Shown: one piece after another, positions 3,872 to 7,273 of the stretch
How the letters are laid out: every line of letters starts with the position of its first letter
Numbering within the stretch: the first letter of the stretch is position 1
Source: Hypericibacter sp050729195
GTDB taxonomy: Bacteria > Pseudomonadota > Alphaproteobacteria > Dongiales > Dongiaceae
Direction: 5' to 3'
DNA length: 7,273 nt
NCBI RefSeq assembly: GCF_050729195.1
Contig: NZ_JBOHKS010000228.1
Span: 1 to 7,273, forward strand
Translations under genes and position numbers: made by a program
Notes under the pieces: model-generated
Told to the model about the DNA's origin: nothing
Database searches by the model: none
The model's input: the letters and a program-made list of their open reading frames with translations, nothing else

Positions 3872-5983
3872 TTGTCAGACATCGAAGCGAGAGCCGCCGG
3901 GCAGCGACGCAAGGCGGGGGTGACCCTTGCAATCGGCCTGTTCGTCCTGCTGGCGGTCGCGGTCGTCGGTGTTCTCCTGGTTTTACGATTCGTTGAGGAT
4001 CAGCGCCAACAGGACCTGCTCGCCTGGCAGACGCGGCTCAGCATCATTGCCGACAGCCGCAAGGCCGATATCGAGGCCTGGATCACCCGCCAGCTCGACG
4101 ATGTCAGCAGCCTCGCCAACAATGCCTCGCTGCAGCTCTACATGGCCCAACTCCTGGCGGGCGGCACCCCGGACGAAAGCGGGGGCGACAATACCGGCGA
4201 GACTCCGTTCGAAGCTGATTACCTGACCAACCTGCTGACGGTGGCGGCGGAACGCGACGGCTTCGCGGCGCCCAAGCCCACCGAGGTCAATGCCAATGTG
4301 GCGCTGCCGGCCGTGGCCGGCATGGCGCTGGTGGACAAGGACGGCAAGGTCCTGGTCGCCACCCCGGGCATGCCGCCGATCGAGGGCGCGCTCAAGGATT
4401 TCGTCCTCAACCTCAAGCCCGGCACCCGCGGCGTGCTCGACATCTTCATCGATTCCACCGGCGAGGCGGCCATGGCCTTTGCCGCGCCGGTCTATGGCGT
4501 CCAGGCGGACACGACTTCGCAGGCGCTGGGCCTGGTGGTCGGCGTCAAGCAGGTGGCCAAGGAGCTCTTCCCGCTGCTGCGCCAGCCGGGCGAGACCATG
4601 AAGACCGCGCGCGACGTCTTGGTGCGCAAGGTGGGCGACGACACGGTCGAGTATATCTCGCCGCTCGAGGACGGCACGCCGCCCCTGGGCCTGCGGCTCA
4701 ACAAGAACACCCCCGAGCTCGATGCGGCCATGGCGGTCGTTGCGGCCAGCGGTTTTGCGATCCGTCGCGACCATTCCGGACGGGAAGTGCTGGCGGCGAC
4801 GCGCGGCGCCTTCCGCGATGTCCCCTGGGCCCTGATCTACGAGGTCGAGCGCAAGGAAGCGCTGGCCGACAGCGATGCCCGCGCCTCGCGCCTGCTGGTC
4901 ATGCTGCTGCTGGCCGTGGGCTTCGTGGCCGTGGCCCTGCTCGCCGCCTGGTGGCTCATTTCCTCGCGGCGTTATGCCGAATCCGCAGAGCGCCATCGCG
5001 CCACTGCCGAACGGCTCGAATCGCAGCGCCGGCTGCTGCGCCTCGTGACCGACAGCCAGCCGACCGAGATCGCAATCTTCAATGCCGACAACAAATACCG
5101 CTTCGCCAACAAAGCGGCGGCCGACCGCGCCGGGCTGGCACCGGACGATCTGGTCGGCAAGCCGATGGAGAATGTGATCGGTCCGGCGGCAGCCGAGCCG
5201 ATCGAGGCCCTCAACAAGAAGGCGCTCGAGACCGACCAGCCGGTCGAGGATACGCGCAAGCTGCCGACCGGCCGCGTCCTGCATTCGATCCATGTGCCGG
5301 TACCCGCCAGCGCCGGCGAGCCTGCCGGCGTGCTGGTGACGCATGAGGATCTGACCGACGCTTTCCGCGAGCGCGAACGGCGCGAGCGGCTGCAGGACCA
5401 GCTCGTCAATGCGCTGGTCGGCGTGGTCGATCGTCGCGATCCCTTCTCGGCCGAGCATTCCACGCGTGTCGGCAAGCTGGCGCGCGAGATTGCGACCGAG
5501 ATGGGCCTGACCCGGGTGCAGATCGCGACCGCCCAGACGGCCGGGCAGCTGATGAATCTCGGTAAGATCCTGATCGACCCCGCGCTTCTGACCAAGGGCG
5601 CGGACCTCAGCGAGGATGAGCGCCAGCAGATCCGGCGCGCCATGCTGGCCTCGGGCGACCTGCTCCAGGGCGTCGAGTTCGACGGGCCGGTCTCCGAAAC
5701 CTTGCGCCAGGCCTTGACGCGCTGGGACGGCACCGGCGTGCCGGCAGGATTGAAGGGCGAGGACATCCTGCCCACGGCGCGCGTCATCACCGTCGCCAAC
5801 GCCTTCGTCGGCATGTTGAGCGCGCGCGCGCATCGCTCGGCCCTCACGGTCGAGGACGCGATCAATGCGATGATGCATGACGTCGGCAAGGCGTTCGACC
5901 GGCGCGCTGTCGCGGCGCTGGTCAACTACATGGACAATCGAGGCGGCCGCGCCGAATGGGAGCAGGGAGCGAGCGCAACCTGA
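3872..5983 (+). CDS. Membrane sensor with periplasmic domain, PAS domain and degenerate HD-GYP-like domain
   Basis: Inner-membrane signalling protein of 703 residues. Start is TTG 3872, chosen because AGGGAGAGG (3857-3865) lies six bases upstream and the product then begins with a short charged stretch before membrane segment 1 (about 17-39). Residues 40-339 are a large periplasmic domain, probably Cache-like by position; the family was not recognised with certainty. Segment 2 is about 340-363, then a short helical linker and a PAS domain (about 390-497, AIFNADNKYRFANKAAADRAG). Residues 507-687 follow the HD-GYP fold: EHSTRVGKLA, LGKILIDPALL, RWDGTGVPAGL, ARVITVANAF. The HD pair is Met561-Asn562, the HHE before RWDG reads ALT, GYP is GVP, and the later Asp is Asn643. 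Phosphodiesterase activity is therefore very unlikely. A regulatory or binding role is inferred. The 3' end overlaps the phosphatase gene by 28 bases. Confidence 0.85.
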   Translation: MSDIEARAAGQRRKAGVTLAIGLFVLLAVAVVGVLLVLRFVEDQRQQDLLAWQTRLSIIADSRKADIEAWITRQLDDVSSLANNASLQLYMAQLLAGGTPDESGGDNTGETPFEADYLTNLLTVAAERDGFAAPKPTEVNANVALPAVAGMALVDKDGKVLVATPGMPPIEGALKDFVLNLKPGTRGVLDIFIDSTGEAAMAFAAPVYGVQADTTSQALGLVVGVKQVAKELFPLLRQPGETMKTARDVLVRKVGDDTVEYISPLEDGTPPLGLRLNKNTPELDAAMAVVAASGFAIRRDHSGREVLAATRGAFRDVPWALIYEVERKEALADSDARASRLLVMLLLAVGFVAVALLAAWWLISSRRYAESAERHRATAERLESQRRLLRLVTDSQPTEIAIFNADNKYRFANKAAADRAGLAPDDLVGKPMENVIGPAAAEPIEALNKKALETDQPVEDTRKLPTGRVLHSIHVPVPASAGEPAGVLVTHEDLTDAFRERERRERLQDQLVNALVGVVDRRDPFSAEHSTRVGKLAREIATEMGLTRVQIATAQTAGQLMNLGKILIDPALLTKGADLSEDERQQIRRAMLASGDLLQGVEFDGPVSETLRQALTRWDGTGVPAGLKGEDILPTARVITVANAFVGMLSARAHRSALTVEDAINAMMHDVGKAFDRRAVAALVNYMDNRGGRAEWEQGASAT

Positions 5984-6687
5984 CGCGGGGACCAACCCTC
6001 CCTGCGGGCCGGCGCATTTATGCGATCGGCGACGTGCATGGCCGTGCCGACCTCCTCGCCATGCTGCAGCGACGCATCGCGGCCGATCTGGACCGCCATC
6101 CGATCGCCGATCCGCTGCTGATCTGTCTCGGCGACTATGTCGATCGCGGGCCCGATTCCGCGGGCGTGATCGAGCTGCTGCTCGGCGACGCGCCGGCCGG
6201 CATGGAGCGCATCGCCCTTCTGGGCAATCACGAAGAGCTGATGCTGCGCTTCCTGGTCGATGAAAGCGCAGGCCCGGTCTGGTTCGCCAATGGCGGCGAC
6301 GCGACGCTCGAAAGCTACGGCGTCGATGCGCTCGATTCCTACGTCCGGGCGCGCCGCCAGTTCGAGCAGCTGTTTCCGGCCCGCCACCGCGCGCTCCTGG
6401 AATCGCTGCCGCTCAGCCATAGCGAAGGCGACTATTTCTTCGCCCATGCGGGGGTGCGGCCGGGAACGGCGCTCGGCGACCAGCGGCGCGAGGATCTGCT
6501 CTGGATTCGCAGCGAGTTCCTGCGCTCCGATGCCGATCACGGCAAGGTCGTGGTCCATGGCCATTCGATCGCGGCCGAGCCGCAAAGCCGAGCCAACCGG
6601 ATCGGGATCGATACCGGTGCCTACGCGTCCGACCGGTTGACCTGCCTGGTGCTGGAAGGCGAGAAACGGCGCTTTTTCGTCACCTGA
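5956..6687 (+). CDS. PPP-family metallophosphatase (serine/threonine phosphatase-like, PrpA/lambda-phosphatase type)
   Basis: Cytoplasmic two-metal phosphoesterase of 243 residues, slightly longer than lambda phosphatase or PrpA (about 220). Motifs in order: GDVHG (25-29), GDYVDRG (59-65), GNHE (90-93) with the catalytic His92, FAHAG with His164, and HGHS with His203, then DTGA. All metal ligands expected for the family are present. The Arg usually just before GNHE is Leu89, so substrate preference may differ. Family members dephosphorylate phosphoserine, phosphothreonine and phosphotyrosine proteins or small phosphoesters; the substrate here is unknown. ATG 5956 lies inside the upstream gene, giving a 28-base overlap and suggesting translational coupling with the HD/PAS sensor. 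The Shine-Dalgarno sequence is poor (GAGG about 13 bases away), so the start is less sure than the function. An in-frame CTG at 5980 after GGGAGCGAG is an alternative. Confidence 0.88.
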   Translation: MGAGSERNLTRGPTLPAGRRIYAIGDVHGRADLLAMLQRRIAADLDRHPIADPLLICLGDYVDRGPDSAGVIELLLGDAPAGMERIALLGNHEELMLRFLVDESAGPVWFANGGDATLESYGVDALDSYVRARRQFEQLFPARHRALLESLPLSHSEGDYFFAHAGVRPGTALGDQRREDLLWIRSEFLRSDADHGKVVVHGHSIAAEPQSRANRIGIDTGAYASDRLTCLVLEGEKRRFFVT

Positions 6688-6820
6688 GCGCCGCTTCCTT
6701 GCCACCGCCGGCCGGGGGGCGGGGATGCTACAAGGTCGGTCCGCCGGATCCCGGGTTAACCGGGCGACAAGGCCGGCTTGTTACAAATGATGAATTGGGC
6801 GTAAGGGGAGTTTCGGGATC
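6688..6820. other. Intergenic region before the UDP-glucuronate decarboxylase gene
   Basis: This 133-base gap contains short inverted repeats: CCGCC (6705-6709) with GGCGG (6718-6722), CCCGG-GTTAA-CCGGG (6750-6764) and ACAAG-GCCGG-CTTGT (6767-6781). None has a T run, so a terminator for the phosphatase gene is possible but weak. AT-richer sequence at 6780-6797 is the best place for a promoter of the next gene, but no clear -35/-10 pair was found. AAGGGGAG (6803-6810) is the likely ribosome binding site, ten bases before ATG 6821. Confidence 0.4.
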
Positions 6821-7273
6821 ATGATGTTGCGCAAGCGCATTCTCGTCACCGGCGGGGCGGGTTTTCTGGGATCGCATCTGTGCGAGCGCCTGCTGCGTGA
6901 GGGCGCCGACGTGCTCTGCGTCGACAACTTCTTCACCGGCACCAAGGACAATGTCGCGCATCTGCTGGACAGCCCGAATTTCGAGCTGATGCGTCACGAC
7001 GTGACCTTCCCGCTCTATATCGAGGTGGACGAGATCTACAATCTCGCCTGCCCGGCCTCGCCGATCCATTACCAGCATGATCCGGTGCAGACCACCAAGA
7101 CCTCGGTCCATGGCGCGATCAACATGCTGGGCCTCGCCAAGCGCCTCAAGGCCAAGGTGTTCCAGGCCTCGACCAGCGAGGTCTATGGCGACCCCGAGGT
7201 GCATCCGCAGCCCGAGAGCTATCGCGGCAGCGTCAACCCGATCGGTCCCCGGGCCTGCTATGACGAGGGCAAA
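6821..7273 (+). CDS. uxs: UDP-glucuronate decarboxylase (UDP-xylose synthase), N-terminal part (3' end outside window)
   Basis: Short-chain dehydrogenase/reductase-type sugar-nucleotide enzyme that converts UDP-glucuronate to UDP-xylose and carbon dioxide using bound NAD+, in the cytoplasm. The visible 151 residues begin MMLRKRILVTGGAGFLGSHL, with the dinucleotide loop GGAGFLG (11-17) and Asp35 in VDNFFTG binding the NAD ribose. HDVTFPL, YNLACPASPIHYQ and QTTKTSVHGAINMLG are typical of this family. The active site shows Thr118 and Glu120 in STSEVYGDP, then Tyr147 and Lys151 in RACYDEGK, where the window ends. RACYDEGK separates it from dTDP-glucose 4,6-dehydratases. UDP-xylose feeds exopolysaccharide or lipopolysaccharide synthesis. 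A second ATG at 6824 is possible; the first is preferred because the ribosome binding site is nearer. The remaining half is missing only because of the window edge. Confidence 0.93.
   Translation, partial: MMLRKRILVTGGAGFLGSHLCERLLREGADVLCVDNFFTGTKDNVAHLLDSPNFELMRHDVTFPLYIEVDEIYNLACPASPIHYQHDPVQTTKTSVHGAINMLGLAKRLKAKVFQASTSEVYGDPEVHPQPESYRGSVNPIGPRACYDEGK

Noticed and set aside
5876..5890. HDVGK near the C-terminus of the sensor, which looks like the catalytic HD motif
   Set aside because: It lies after the GYP-like segment, where HD-GYP proteins have a variable loop before the final helix. The real HD position is Met-Asn about 107 residues earlier. Chance match.
3983..5995. A 670-codon open frame on the minus strand opposite the sensor gene
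   Set aside because: The plus-strand frame has membrane segments, a PAS domain and an HD-GYP-like fold. The antisense frame is rich in His, Arg and Gly with no domain, as expected of a shadow frame.
6750..6764. Hairpin with GTTAA loop as an intrinsic terminator or operator
   Set aside because: The stem is only five base pairs and no T run follows. Short GC inverted repeats are common in this DNA.
1..7273. tRNA, rRNA, CRISPR arrays, integrase or transposase genes
   Set aside because: No regularly spaced direct repeats, no tRNA-like cloverleaf and no recombinase motif were recognised on either strand by eye. A covariance-model scan would be the decisive check.

Overview
The window reads as a stretch of high-GC alphaproteobacterial chromosome, probably Rhodospirillales or a near relative. 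The evidence is the tandem RegB/RegA (PrrB/PrrA, ActS/ActR) redox two-component pair, a perfect CtrA-type TTAA-N7-TTAA box, a Caulobacter-like promoter -10 element and the strong GC bias. The species cannot be named from the sequence. Genes at both window edges are cut. No RNA gene, CRISPR array, transposase or phage gene was seen.

Layout. Bases 1-1340 (+) hold the 3' part of a regB-like sensor kinase and a complete regA-like regulator. The convergent gap 1341-1547 holds a strong hairpin, a 17-bp tandem repeat and a composite palindromic element of about 130 bp. Bases 1548-3572 (-) hold an apparent two-gene operon: a LapG-like periplasmic cysteine protease, then a soluble protein with degenerate GGDEF-like and EAL-like domains. 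The divergent intergenic region 3573-3871 carries the CtrA-type box. Bases 3872-6687 (+) hold a two-membrane-segment sensor with a PAS domain and a degenerate HD-GYP-like domain, overlapped at its 3' end by a PPP-type metallophosphatase gene. After a 133-base gap, the 5' part of a UDP-glucuronate decarboxylase gene runs off the window.

How the genes may work together. RegB/RegA is a global redox regulator and probably independent of the rest. The centre looks like a cyclic-di-GMP and surface-attachment locus. In Pseudomonas, LapG cleaves a surface adhesin in the periplasm unless the c-di-GMP receptor LapD sequesters it. Here the LapG-like protease keeps its Cys-His-Asp triad and the acidic residues next to the Cys. 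The neighbouring c-di-GMP-type protein has no membrane segment, so it cannot act like LapD by itself. The divergent gene encodes a membrane protein with a periplasmic domain of about 300 residues and a cytoplasmic HD-GYP-like domain that has lost its metal ligands. This suggests a locus built from catalytically dead c-di-GMP modules that controls a periplasmic protease, possibly under CtrA control. That model is inference. The sugar-nucleotide gene at the right edge fits an envelope or exopolysaccharide setting, but the link is weak.
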